This document shows, one piece after another, positions 30,744 to 39,081 of a DNA stretch of 64,000 nt; the stretch's first letter is position 1; the number at the start of each line of letters is the position of its first letter. This DNA is from CAVPTL01 sp963727235. GTDB lineage: Bacteria > Actinomycetota > Thermoleophilia > Gaiellales > JAICJC01. A program made the position numbers and the translations under genes. The DNA is taken from NCBI GenBank assembly GCA_963727235.1, contig CAVSFZ010000026.1, positions 1 to 64,000 of the forward strand, given 5' to 3'. The notes beneath the pieces are model-generated. The model ran no database searches. It was not told where the DNA came from and worked only from the letters and a program-made list of their open reading frames with translations.

Positions 30744-32867
30744 TCATGCCTCAGCGGCCCACGAGACTTCCGCTCCAAAGATCCGAGCGGTCTCGGCATC
30801 GAGCAGGAGCTCGGTGGCGGAATCGATACCGTTTTCGAGCATCGCGACGGCGTCGCGACGGGCTCCGGCGGCGAGCTTTCGGTTGCGCCGCAGCCGCGCG
30901 TGGCGCAGGTCGGGCAGGCCGCTCTGACGCGCGGCCAGCACGTTTCCCTCGCCCCGCAGCTGGAGGTCGACCTCGGCCAGCTCGAAGCCGTCGGTGGTGC
31001 GCACCATCGCCTCCAGCCGTGCCCGGGCGTCGTCGGTGGTGGGATCCGCCACCAGGATGCAGAAGCTCTCGATCGATCCCCTCCCCACCCGGCCGCGCAG
31101 CTGGTGCAGCTGGGCCAGGCCGAACAGGTCGGCCCGCTCCACCACCATCACCGTGGCATTGGGCACGTCCACGCCCACCTCGATCACCGTGGTTGCCACC
31201 AGCACGTCGATCTCTCCCTGGCGAAACTGCTGCATCAGCGCCCGCCGCTCTGCGATCGGGAGCTGGCCATGGATGCACCCGACCCGGTAGTCGGACAGCT
31301 CGCCGGCGCTGAGCTCGAGTGCTTCGCTCTCGGCGGCAGCAGCCTCGAGCTTGTCCGACTCCGACACCAGCGGACAGACGACGTAGGCCTGGCGGCCTTC
31401 ATCCAGCAGCCGGCGCATGCGAGCGAACACCTCCTGGCGGCGGGGTCCGGGCACCAGCCGCGTGACCACCGGCGTCCGGCCCGGGGGCAGCTCGTCCAAC
31501 ACGGTCACGTCCAGATCACCGAACACGGTCATCGCCAGCGTCCGGGGGATCGGGGTCGCGGTCATGTGCAGGACGTGCGGGGCGATCCCGGCCTCTGCCT
31601 TGCGTTCCAGCGCCGCCCGCTGCTCGACACCGAAGCGGTGCTGCTCGTCGACCACCGCCACCGCCAAGCCGCCGAACACCACCGCGTCCTGGATCAGCGC
31701 GTGGGTGCCGACCACCACCAGCGGCTCGCCCGACTCGATCACCTGCAGCGCCGCCCGCCGCTCCGCTGCCGGCATGCCGTTGGTCAGGCCCACCACCCGC
31801 ACCCCCAGGTCGGCACAGATCTCCGAGACGTTCACCAGGTGCTGGGTGGCGAGCGTCTCGGTGGGCGCCATCAGCGCCCCCTGGCGACCGGCATCCACAG
31901 CCCGCAGCAGGGCGTACACCGCCACCGCCGTCTTGCCTGAGCCGACGTCTCCCTGCAACAGCCGGCGCATCGGGGTGGTGCGGCCGAGATCCGCGTCGAT
32001 AGCGGCGTTTGCCCGCTGCTGCGCCGCGGTGAGCGCAAACGGCAGGCCGTCGATGTAACGCGCGATCAGGTCGCCCCCCGACACCAGCGCCGGAGCCTGC
32101 ACGTGGCTCTCGATCTCCCGCCGGTGACGCACCAGGCCGCGCTGCAGCAGAAACAGCTCGTCGTATGCCAGGCGCCTTCGGCCGAGCGCGTGCTCGACCA
32201 GCGTCCGGGGTTGGTGGCAGGCAACCAGGGCGTCTCGGCGCAGCGGCAGCCTGCGCGCCGACCGGATCTCCGCAGGCAGTGCATCCGGGCGGTCGCCGGC
32301 ATGGTGGAGTTGCTCGGACACCAGCGTCCGCAGCCGCCGCGACGACACCGCCTCGCCGGCCGGGTACACAGGTACCAGACCGCTGGTGTGCAGCGTGTCG
32401 GCTCCATCGTCCACCAGCTCATGGCTCTTGGCGACGATCTCTGCGTCGATCGTGGATCGCCGCTCCCCGCGAATCGAGAGCCGCATGTCGGGCTTGAGGT
32501 TCTTGGCCAGGTAGCGCTGGTTGAACCACACAACCACGCCGGAGCCCGAGCTGTCGTGCACGACCGCCTCGACGATCACCAGGTTTCGCCGTCGGGTCGG
32601 CCGCGCCCGCACCCGATCGACCGTGACCACGACCGTGGCCTCCTCGCCCGGACGCATGTCGGCCAGGCGGCCGGCCGAGCGAAAGTCGTCGTGGCGAAAC
32701 GGCACGTGCTCCAGCAGGTCGCCCACCGTTCTGACCGGGGGACGCAGCTCCGACAGGCCGGCGGCGAGCGCTTTTCCGGTGGCCGCGGGGGCGTCCAGGT
32801 GCGATGGCGAGGGAGCCGAGCTCGGGCGGGGAAACGCCGGGCTCTCGAGGCCGTCGAATGACCTCAT
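30744..32867 (-). CDS. recG: ATP-dependent DNA helicase RecG
   Basis: Superfamily 2 helicase of 707 aa that remodels stalled forks. An N-terminal wedge/OB domain (about 30-180, VGDLLEHVPFRHDDFRSAG) is followed by LLQGDVGSGKTAVAVYALL (Walker A), VVDEQHRFGVEQR (DEQH), TATPIPRTLAM, and the C-terminal TTVIEVGVDVPNATVMVVE and QLRGRVGRG. I chose the ATG that overlaps the fakAB stop (ATGA). The frame stays open far upstream but overlaps fakAB and encodes no RecG features. Confidence 0.96.
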   Translation of the reverse strand: MRSFDGLESPAFPRPSSAPSPSHLDAPAATGKALAAGLSELRPPVRTVGDLLEHVPFRHDDFRSAGRLADMRPGEEATVVVTVDRVRARPTRRRNLVIVEAVVHDSSGSGVVVWFNQRYLAKNLKPDMRLSIRGERRSTIDAEIVAKSHELVDDGADTLHTSGLVPVYPAGEAVSSRRLRTLVSEQLHHAGDRPDALPAEIRSARRLPLRRDALVACHQPRTLVEHALGRRRLAYDELFLLQRGLVRHRREIESHVQAPALVSGGDLIARYIDGLPFALTAAQQRANAAIDADLGRTTPMRRLLQGDVGSGKTAVAVYALLRAVDAGRQGALMAPTETLATQHLVNVSEICADLGVRVVGLTNGMPAAERRAALQVIESGEPLVVVGTHALIQDAVVFGGLAVAVVDEQHRFGVEQRAALERKAEAGIAPHVLHMTATPIPRTLAMTVFGDLDVTVLDELPPGRTPVVTRLVPGPRRQEVFARMRRLLDEGRQAYVVCPLVSESDKLEAAAAESEALELSAGELSDYRVGCIHGQLPIAERRALMQQFRQGEIDVLVATTVIEVGVDVPNATVMVVERADLFGLAQLHQLRGRVGRGSIESFCILVADPTTDDARARLEAMVRTTDGFELAEVDLQLRGEGNVLAARQSGLPDLRHARLRRNRKLAAGARRDAVAMLENGIDSATELLLDAETARIFGAEVSWAAEA

Positions 32868-34663
32868 GCGTCCGGGAAGACGAGGAGGCCGAACGCTCCC
32901 GGACCGCCGTGGGCTCCCACCACCGCGCCGATCGTGCACACCCTGTCGATGCTGGCCTGCGGGCGGGTGCGCGCGATCAGCTCGGTCAGCCGCTCGACCG
33001 TGTCCGGCGCCTGGGCGTGCGCCAGCCCGACCCGGACAGGCATGTCCGGAGGCACGTTCTGATCGATGAACCGCTCGAACTCGCGCCACACTCCGGTCAT
33101 GCCCCGCACCTTCTTGTACTCCACCACCTCGCCGTCGCGCATGGTCAGGATCGGCTTGAGACCGAGCGCATCGCCCAGCAGCCGACGGGTGTGGTTGATC
33201 CGGCCACCGCGCTCCAGGTACTCCAACGTGCTCACGCCGATCAGGATCTTGATGCGGTCGCGGGCGGCGGCCGTCCACGCCTCGATCTCCTCGGTGGCGG
33301 CGTCGCGGTCGAGCAGGCGCTGCACCCCTTCGGCGAGCAGCACCGTGCCGGCCGAGACCGTGAGGCCGTCCAGCACGGTCACCCGCGGATCGCTCTGGGC
33401 GGCCACCAGCGCCGACTGGTGAGAGCCCGACACCTTCGAGGAGATCGGCAGCACGAAGATCCGTTCACACCCGGCCAGATCGGCAAATGCCTGGGAGTAC
33501 GCGGCCGGCGCCGGCGCAGACGTCTTCGGGTGGTGCGGAGAGTCGCGCAGCAGCCGGTAGAACCCGTCGGAGTCGATGTCGACGCCGTCGGCGTAGTCGT
33601 GGTCGCCGAAGCTGACCGTCAGCGGCACCGATCGCCAGTTGGGGTGCAGCGCCTGCGGATCGGGCAGGTCAGCGGTCGAATCGAGCACCACCGCGGCGGT
33701 TCCGGCGCCCACCTCCGCGGTGCTGGTGCCGCCGCCCTCGATCACGGTCAGTCGCCGCTCGCGAGCCCGTGCCTGCTCGTGCATGTTCGCGATCTCGATG
33801 CCGTCCACCGATCCGGCCCCGACACCAAGCGACAGCACCTGTCCGGGGTCGTCGGTGTGCACGTGCACCTTCACCAGCGGCGCCTCGCCCACCACCAGCA
33901 CACAGTCGCCAAAGCCCGCCAGCCGCTGCTCCAGGGCGGCCACGTCGAGTACGTCGCCTTCAATCAGGAAGGCCGTGCAGTAGCGGTAGCGCGACTCCTC
34001 CAGGTGCACCGACTCGATCGACACCGGGCCGGCCACGGTGTGCTCCTGGATCTCGGGCGCCTCCCCCCGGTATCCGGCAACTGCGCCGCGGGCATATTCG
34101 AGCAGCCCCGCCGCCCCGGCGTCGACCACGTGTGCGTCGCGCAGCACATCGAGCATCGATTGGGTGCGCACCACCGTCCCCGCTGCGGCTTCCAACACCG
34201 CGTCGACGGCATCATCCAATGACAGCTCACGATTGGCATCGGCGGTCTCTGCCATCTCGCGGATCACGGTCAGCATGGTGCCTTCGATCGGTTGTCGCAC
34301 GGGGCGGTAGGCGGCATCGCTGGCCGCCCTCAGCGCGCGCGCCAGCACGCCGGCGTCGACCGGGCCGCCCTCACCCAACACATCGGCGAAGCCGGCCACG
34401 ATCTGGGACAGGATGATCCCGCTGTTGCCGCTCGCCCCGGCCAGCGCCGAGCGCTTGGCAACCGCCGTCACCTCCTGCCGGGACGGCCCTGGATCCTGTG
34501 CCAGTCCGTCCGCGACCCTCACGGCGGTACGCCACAGGTTGGAGCCGGTGTCACCGTCGGGCACCGGGTAGACGTTGAGGTCGTTCAGGCGCGACCGGCT
34601 GGCCTCGAGCGCGGTGGCGCCGCCGCGCGCCGCGGCCAAGGCGATCTGGCGCGGGTTGTTCAC
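32864..34663 (-). CDS. Fused fatty acid kinase: FakA (DAK2) plus FakB (DegV)
   Basis: Protein of 599 aa. Residues 1-200 are the DhaL/DAK2 kinase domain with LNVYPVPDGDTGSNLWRT and AGASGNSGIILSQI (nucleotide and Mg sites). Residues about 215-305 are the FakA middle domain (RYCTAFLIEG, PLVKVHVHTDDPGQVL, IANMHEQ). Residues about 320-599 are a complete DegV/FakB fatty-acid-binding domain (AAVVLDSTADLPD, KTSAPAPAAYSQAF, LPISSKVSGSHQSA, GVSTLEYLERGGRI, VGAHGGPGAFGLLVF). In most Firmicutes FakA and FakB are separate; here kinase and fatty-acid carrier form one chain. The product, acyl-phosphate, is the same as that of PlsX in this operon. Confidence 0.92.
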   Translation of the reverse strand: MNNPRQIALAAARGGATALEASRSRLNDLNVYPVPDGDTGSNLWRTAVRVADGLAQDPGPSRQEVTAVAKRSALAGASGNSGIILSQIVAGFADVLGEGGPVDAGVLARALRAASDAAYRPVRQPIEGTMLTVIREMAETADANRELSLDDAVDAVLEAAAGTVVRTQSMLDVLRDAHVVDAGAAGLLEYARGAVAGYRGEAPEIQEHTVAGPVSIESVHLEESRYRYCTAFLIEGDVLDVAALEQRLAGFGDCVLVVGEAPLVKVHVHTDDPGQVLSLGVGAGSVDGIEIANMHEQARARERRLTVIEGGGTSTAEVGAGTAAVVLDSTADLPDPQALHPNWRSVPLTVSFGDHDYADGVDIDSDGFYRLLRDSPHHPKTSAPAPAAYSQAFADLAGCERIFVLPISSKVSGSHQSALVAAQSDPRVTVLDGLTVSAGTVLLAEGVQRLLDRDAATEEIEAWTAAARDRIKILIGVSTLEYLERGGRINHTRRLLGDALGLKPILTMRDGEVVEYKKVRGMTGVWREFERFIDQNVPPDMPVRVGLAHAQAPDTVERLTELIARTRPQASIDRVCTIGAVVGAHGGPGAFGLLVFPDA

Positions 34664-34673
34664 TGCCCTTCCG

Positions 34674-35048
34674 TCACCGAGTGCGCTTTACCCCTTGGAT
34701 GTAGATCTGGATCGAATCGACCGGCATCTGCGTCAGCTTCTCCACCTGATACTGAACGCGGGAGCGGACGTTGCCGGCGACCTCGGCCAGATTCAGTCCG
34801 TACTCCACCACGATGTACAGCTCGATCACAAGACCCGCCGGCTCGTGGCGGACGGTGACGCCCTGGTCGACCCGCTCGCGGGAAAGCAGCCGGTAGACAC
34901 CCTGGGTAAGGCTCGACGCGGCCATGCCCACCACCCCGTAGCACTCCAACACGGTCAGCCCGACGATCTGGGCGATCACCTCGTTGGCGATCGTGAACGT
35001 CCCGCCGACAGCTTCAGGCTCCCCCACACTGGCCAGACGATGCTGCAT
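34674..35048 (-). CDS. Asp23/Gls24 family envelope stress protein
   Basis: Protein of 124 aa: TIANEVIAQIVGLTVLECYGVVGMA and LVIELYIVVEYGLNLAEVAGNVRSRVQYQVEKLTQ are diagnostic of Asp23 (DUF322). The family forms membrane-associated assemblies and usually lies just upstream of the DAK2 gene, as here (10-bp gap). I chose the ATG at QHRLASVGE. First gene of the recG-smc operon, divergent from rpmB. Confidence 0.93.
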   Translation of the reverse strand: MQHRLASVGEPEAVGGTFTIANEVIAQIVGLTVLECYGVVGMAASSLTQGVYRLLSRERVDQGVTVRHEPAGLVIELYIVVEYGLNLAEVAGNVRSRVQYQVEKLTQMPVDSIQIYIQGVKRTR

Positions 35049-35096
35049 GTCGTCTAGGACGTGCCGCGAGCGGCTCCGGTTGCGGAAGTCATCATC

Positions 35097-35102
35097 TATA
35101 CT
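35097..35102 (+). promoter_or_regulatory. -10 box for rpmB
   Basis: TATACT lies 8 nt before the rpmB ATG in the gap to the divergent asp23 gene. No -35 at standard spacing. The position implies a very short leader. Confidence 0.45.
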
Positions 35103-35110
35103 CCGCCGCC

Positions 35111-35302
35111 ATGTCACGCGTCTGCGTCATCTGCTCGAAGAAGCCCGGGTTCGGGAACAACCGCAGCCACTCGATGGTGGCGACCAAGCGGCGCTTCAAC
35201 CCGAACCTCCAGCGGATCCGGATACTGGTGGACGGCGCCCCCTCGCGTGAGTACGTGTGCACCCGCTGCCTCAAGAGCGGCCGGGTCACCAAGGCCGTCT
35301 AG
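35111..35302 (+). CDS. rpmB: 50S ribosomal protein L28 (zinc-binding form)
   Basis: Protein of 63 aa: SRVCVICSKKPGFGNNRSHS, then TKRRFNPNLQRIRI. CVIC and CTRC pairs make it the C+ zinc form. Divergent from asp23, the common Gram-positive arrangement. Confidence 0.98.
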   Translation: MSRVCVICSKKPGFGNNRSHSMVATKRRFNPNLQRIRILVDGAPSREYVCTRCLKSGRVTKAV

Positions 35303-35315
35303 GACGGCGCGCTCG

Positions 35316-35921
35316 GTGTGTGCGCTGCACCGGCACGAGCTTGATCCCGACCCCACGGGTCAGTTCCGCACGTGGTACGACGAGGCCGCGGCAGCCGGCG
35401 GCGGTGAGGACGTCAACGCCATGGCACTGGCCACAGCGACCGCACACGGTGCGCCGTCTGTGAGAATGGTGCTGCTGCGCGGTTTCGATGAAGGCGATCT
35501 GTGCTTCTACACCGGGTATGAGAGCCGCAAGGCGTCAGAGCTCGATCAAAACCCCAATGCCGCCCTGCTCTTCCACTGGCACGTGCTGGGCCGCCAGGTG
35601 CGGATCGAGGGCCGGGTCACACGTCTGCCCGCGGACCGTTCCGACGCGTATTTCGAGAGCCGGCCGAAGGACAGCCGGCTGGGGGCGTGGGCATCCCACC
35701 AGGGTGCGGTGCTCGAATCCCGAGCCGAGCTCGAACGATCGCTTCAAGCCGCCGAGGAGCGATTCGAGGGCGGAGAGATCCCCCGCCCGGAGCGTTGGGG
35801 TGGCTACCGGCTGACGCCGGAGCGGTACGAGTTCTGGCAGCACGGTGACGCCCGCCTGCACGACCGCTTCCGATACCGCAGAGAGCACGGGGTGTGGGTC
35901 ATCGAGCGGCTCGCTCCCTGA
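35316..35921 (+). CDS. pdxH: Pyridoxamine 5'-phosphate oxidase
   Basis: FMN enzyme of 201 aa that makes pyridoxal 5'-phosphate. Motifs: MALATATAHGAPSVRMVLLRGFDEGDLCFYTGYESRKASEL, then LGAWASHQG, RPERWGGYRLTPERYEFWQH and DRFRYRREHGVWVIERLAP, the standard ending. GTG start 13 bp after rpmB; an ATG-less N-terminus of normal length supports it. The last 23 bp overlap the 3' end of the convergent rmlD-like gene. FMN supply comes from the neighbouring rib genes. Confidence 0.95.
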   Translation: MCALHRHELDPDPTGQFRTWYDEAAAAGGGEDVNAMALATATAHGAPSVRMVLLRGFDEGDLCFYTGYESRKASELDQNPNAALLFHWHVLGRQVRIEGRVTRLPADRSDAYFESRPKDSRLGAWASHQGAVLESRAELERSLQAAEERFEGGEIPRPERWGGYRLTPERYEFWQHGDARLHDRFRYRREHGVWVIERLAP

Positions 35922-36708
35922 GCACGTCGCGCACACCGCGCGGCGGCGTCGGCAGAAGCGTCCGGGAGAGTGAGGTGTCGAGCCGGCAATCGAGCGGCCG
36001 GGGATCTGCACGATCGGCGCTGCGAGCCGTGGGGAGTTGATCGCTGCCCGTCACCAAGCTCGCGAACTCCCACCGCGACACCGCATCGGCACCGGCGACG
36101 TGGAGGATCCCGGCGAAGCTCGAGTCGACCAGCGCAAGCAGCGCCGCCGCCAGGTCGGACACCGCCACAGGGCAGCGCAGCTCGTCGGTGTAGAACGCCA
36201 GTGAGGCGCGGCCGGCGGCCACGTCCAGCGCCGTCTGCTCGTGCCGAGAGGGCCGCGGCCCGCCGTAGATCAACGAGGTTCGCACGATCACCGGGTGTGC
36301 GTGCGCCGCAGCCACCACGCGCTCGGCCTCGGCCTTGTGGCGGCCGTAGGTCGTGATCGGAGACAGCCGATCGGACTCACGGTAGGGCGCACCGCCGCGT
36401 CCGTCGAACACCACGTCGGTGGACACGTGAATCAGTCGCGCCCCACACACGTCTGCAGCCCGGGCGACGTTGGCGGAACCCTCGACGGTGGTGGCGTACG
36501 CCGCCGGGCCGTGCTCGCTGTAGGCGGTGTGGATCACACAGGCAGGCCGAAGCTGTGCGAAACGGGCGTCCACCTCGGCGCGATCACGGATGTCCACGCG
36601 CTCGGCGCTGGGATTGGAGAAACTCCAGCCGACGGCTTCGGGGGCCTGGCGCACGAGCTCGCTGCCCAGGTACCCGGTGGCACCGGTCACCAGCAGCGGT
36701 GTGCTCAC
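35899..36708 (-). CDS. RmlD-like dTDP-4-dehydrorhamnose reductase/SDR
   Basis: Protein of 269 aa. The Rossmann motif LLVTGATGYLGSELV opens the protein; ARLIHVSTDVVFDGRGGAPYRESD and ITTYGRHKAEAE give the catalytic S-T-D...Y-x3-K, and VIVRTSLIYGG follows. This is the RmlD/RfbD substrate-binding family, which reduces dTDP-4-keto-rhamnose, but other members act on other NDP-sugars or as MAT2B-like proteins. No rmlABC is in the window. It is coupled to ribH by a GTGA overlap, an unexpected partner for a sugar gene. Confidence 0.8.
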   Translation of the reverse strand: MSTPLLVTGATGYLGSELVRQAPEAVGWSFSNPSAERVDIRDRAEVDARFAQLRPACVIHTAYSEHGPAAYATTVEGSANVARAADVCGARLIHVSTDVVFDGRGGAPYRESDRLSPITTYGRHKAEAERVVAAAHAHPVIVRTSLIYGGPRPSRHEQTALDVAAGRASLAFYTDELRCPVAVSDLAAALLALVDSSFAGILHVAGADAVSRWEFASLVTGSDQLPTARSADRADPRPLDCRLDTSLSRTLLPTPPRGVRDVLRERAAR

Positions 36709-37223
36709 CCCGAGCGGCGGCGGGGCAGCGCCCGCATCAACCCGGCCATGTCGAGTGCCGCATCTGCGGCCTCGGCGCCCTTGTTGCCATGGCTTCCGCC
36801 GGCGCGATCGAGGGCCTGCTGCTCGTTCTCGGTGGTGAGCAGACCAAAAGCGACCGGCACACCGGTGTCGAGCGCGGCCTGGATCACCCCACGCGAGGCC
36901 TCGGCGCACACGTAGTCGAAGTGCGGGGTGTCGCCGCGGATCACACACCCAAGCGCGATCACCGCCTGGTGTCCACCCGCCTCGGCCAGGCGCCGGCAGG
37001 CCAGCGGCAGCTCCCACGCGCCGGGCACCAGCGCGATCGTCAGCCGGTCGCGGGCGATGCCCCGCTCGGCCAGCCGGGTGACCGCGCCCTCCAGCAGCCG
37101 CTCCACCACTCCCGCGTTGTAGCGCGATGCCACGATGGCGACGTCAGTGTTGGCATCGGCCCGGGCGACCACCACCGAGCAGCCGTCGGGGATCGCGATC
37201 CTCCCCGGCCCGTCCTCGCTCAC
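36705..37223 (-). CDS. ribH: Riboflavin synthase beta subunit (lumazine synthase)
   Basis: Protein of 172 aa that condenses the ribBA and ribD products to 6,7-dimethyl-8-ribityllumazine. Features: VAIVASRYNAGVVERLLEGAV, VPGAWELPLACRRLAE, VIALGCVIRGDTPHFDYVC and GVPVAFGLLTTENEQQALDRAGG. Short N-terminal extension. Overlaps ribBA upstream by 4 bp. Confidence 0.97.
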   Translation of the reverse strand: MSEDGPGRIAIPDGCSVVVARADANTDVAIVASRYNAGVVERLLEGAVTRLAERGIARDRLTIALVPGAWELPLACRRLAEAGGHQAVIALGCVIRGDTPHFDYVCAEASRGVIQAALDTGVPVAFGLLTTENEQQALDRAGGSHGNKGAEAADAALDMAGLMRALPRRRSG

Positions 37224-38491
37224 TCGGTGTCCGCTCGCAAGCTCTGATGAGAGATGGTGTGGCCCATCCGCTCCGCCTTGGTGCGCAGATAGCGCTCGTT
37301 CACCGGGTTGGGCTCGGCCACGATCGGCACCTGCTCGGTGACCTGCAGCCCATATCCCTCCAGGCCGATCAGCTTCTTGGGATTGTCGGTCATCACCCGC
37401 AGCGTGGTCAGGCCGAGATCCGACAGGATCTGATAGCCCAGCCCGTAGTCGCGGGAATCGACTGGCAGCCCGAGGGCGAGGTTTGCATCGACGGTGTCGA
37501 GCCCCTGCTCCTGCAGCTCGTAGGCTCGCAGCTTGTTCAGCAGCCCGATCCCGCGGCCCTCCTGAGACAGGTACAGCAGCACCCCGGCGCCCTCCGAGGC
37601 GATCTGGGCGAGCGCCCGATCGAGCTGCTCCCCACAGTCACATCGCAGCGAATGGAACACATCGCCCGTGAGGCACTCGGAGTGAACCCGCACCAGCACA
37701 TCCTTGGCTCCGTCGACGTCGCCCATCACCATCGCCACATGCTGCTGACCGTCGATCAATGACCGGTAACCGTAGGCCACGAACTCGCCGAAGGCGGTCG
37801 GCAGTGAGGCGACCGCGATCCGCTCGACCAACGGCTCGGAGCGATGCCGATGGGCGACGATGTCGGCGACGGTGATCATCTTCAGCCCGTGCCCGGTGCA
37901 GTACCCGATCAGATCGGGGACGCGCGCCATCGTCCCGTCGGGGTTCATCACCTCGCAGATCACGCCGGCAGGCTGGAGACCCGCAAGCCGCGCCAGATCG
38001 ACCGAGGCTTCGGTCTGGCCGGTGCGCTCGAGCACTCCGAACGGGCGCGCCCGCAGCGGAAACACGTGTCCCGGCTGAACCAGGTCTGCCGGTTTGGAGT
38101 CGGGGTTGATGGCCACCTGGATGGTGTGCGCCCGGTCGGCCGCCGAGATCCCGGTGGAGACGCCTTCACGGGCCTCGATGGAGACGGTGAATGCCGTCTC
38201 GAACGGAGTCATGTTGTGGTGGGTCATCATGTCCAGGCCAAGCTCTTCGATCCGCTCGGGCGTGAGCGAGAGACAGATCAACCCACGGGCGTGCGTGGCC
38301 ATGAAGTTGATCGCCTCGGGAGTGACGTACTGAGCCGCCATCACCAGATCGCCCTCGTTCTCACGATCGGGAGAATCGACCACCACCACCATCTTGCCGG
38401 CGCGGATGTCCTCGATCGCCTCGGCGACTGTCGCAAACGGCGACTCGTCGAGGTCGGGATACATCTCCTTGAAGCCGGTATCAGCGTTCAT
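37220..38491 (-). CDS. ribBA: Bifunctional DHBP synthase / GTP cyclohydrolase II
   Basis: Protein of 423 aa making both riboflavin precursors. The N-terminal RibB domain has VVVVDSPDRENEGDLVMAAQ and HTIQVAINPDSKPADLVQPGHVFPLRA. The C-terminal RibA domain has LVRVHSECLTGDVFHSLRCDCGEQL with the three zinc Cys, YLSQEGRGIGL and RVMTDNPKKL. I chose the ATG (NADTGFKEMYPD) rather than an in-frame start 21 bp upstream. Overlaps ribE by 11 bp. Confidence 0.97.
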   Translation of the reverse strand: MNADTGFKEMYPDLDESPFATVAEAIEDIRAGKMVVVVDSPDRENEGDLVMAAQYVTPEAINFMATHARGLICLSLTPERIEELGLDMMTHHNMTPFETAFTVSIEAREGVSTGISAADRAHTIQVAINPDSKPADLVQPGHVFPLRARPFGVLERTGQTEASVDLARLAGLQPAGVICEVMNPDGTMARVPDLIGYCTGHGLKMITVADIVAHRHRSEPLVERIAVASLPTAFGEFVAYGYRSLIDGQQHVAMVMGDVDGAKDVLVRVHSECLTGDVFHSLRCDCGEQLDRALAQIASEGAGVLLYLSQEGRGIGLLNKLRAYELQEQGLDTVDANLALGLPVDSRDYGLGYQILSDLGLTTLRVMTDNPKKLIGLEGYGLQVTEQVPIVAEPNPVNERYLRTKAERMGHTISHQSLRADTE

Positions 38492-39080
38492 CCTGCTCCG
38501 ATGGTAGCCCACCAGCGGTCAACCGCTCCACATACTTGCCGAACAGGTCGGCCTCCAGATTGACCCGATCGCCGGGCTGCAACCGCCCGAAGTTGGTGAC
38601 CTCGAGCGTGTGTGGAATCAGCGACACGCCGAACCCGCCCGAGTCGAACCCGGTGACGGTCAGGCTGACGCCGTTGACGGTGATCGATCCCTTCTCGATG
38701 ACATACCGAAGCACGCTCTCCGGGGCCTTCACCCACACGTCCACCGCGTTGCTGTGAGGCGTCAGAGAGGAGACCTCCCCGACGCCGTCGACATGGCCCT
38801 GCACCCAGTGGCCCCCCATACGGTCACCGACCCTCAGGGCCGGCTCCAGATTGATCAGGTCACCCACGACCCGGTCACCGAGCGTGGTTCGCGCCAGCGT
38901 CTCCGGCACGGCGTCAAAATGAAGCCGATCGCCGTCGATCGCCGTCACCGTCAGGCAGCAGCCGTCGACGGCGACCGAGTCGCCCACGGCGACATCCACG
39001 CTGACCACCGACGAGGCCAGCACCAGACCCGGCGCCGGCGCCTCCACCACCGCCTGCTCCACCACGATCCCCGTGAACAC
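38481..39080 (-). CDS. ribE: Riboflavin synthase alpha subunit
   Basis: Protein of 199 aa that dismutates lumazine to riboflavin. It shows the two-fold lumazine-binding repeat: MFTGIVVEQAVVEAP...VAVDGCCLTV and GHWVQGHVDGVGEV...TVNGVSLTVTGFDSGGFGVSLIPHTLEVTNF. Starts 1 bp after ribD. Confidence 0.96.
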   Translation of the reverse strand: MFTGIVVEQAVVEAPAPGLVLASSVVSVDVAVGDSVAVDGCCLTVTAIDGDRLHFDAVPETLARTTLGDRVVGDLINLEPALRVGDRMGGHWVQGHVDGVGEVSSLTPHSNAVDVWVKAPESVLRYVIEKGSITVNGVSLTVTGFDSGGFGVSLIPHTLEVTNFGRLQPGDRVNLEADLFGKYVERLTAGGLPSEQDER

Positions 39081-39081
39081 C

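Noticed and set aside
32868..33278. N-terminal extension of RecG
   Set aside because: The extra residues are an out-of-frame reading of fakAB; the ATGA overlap and family alignment support the start at 32867.
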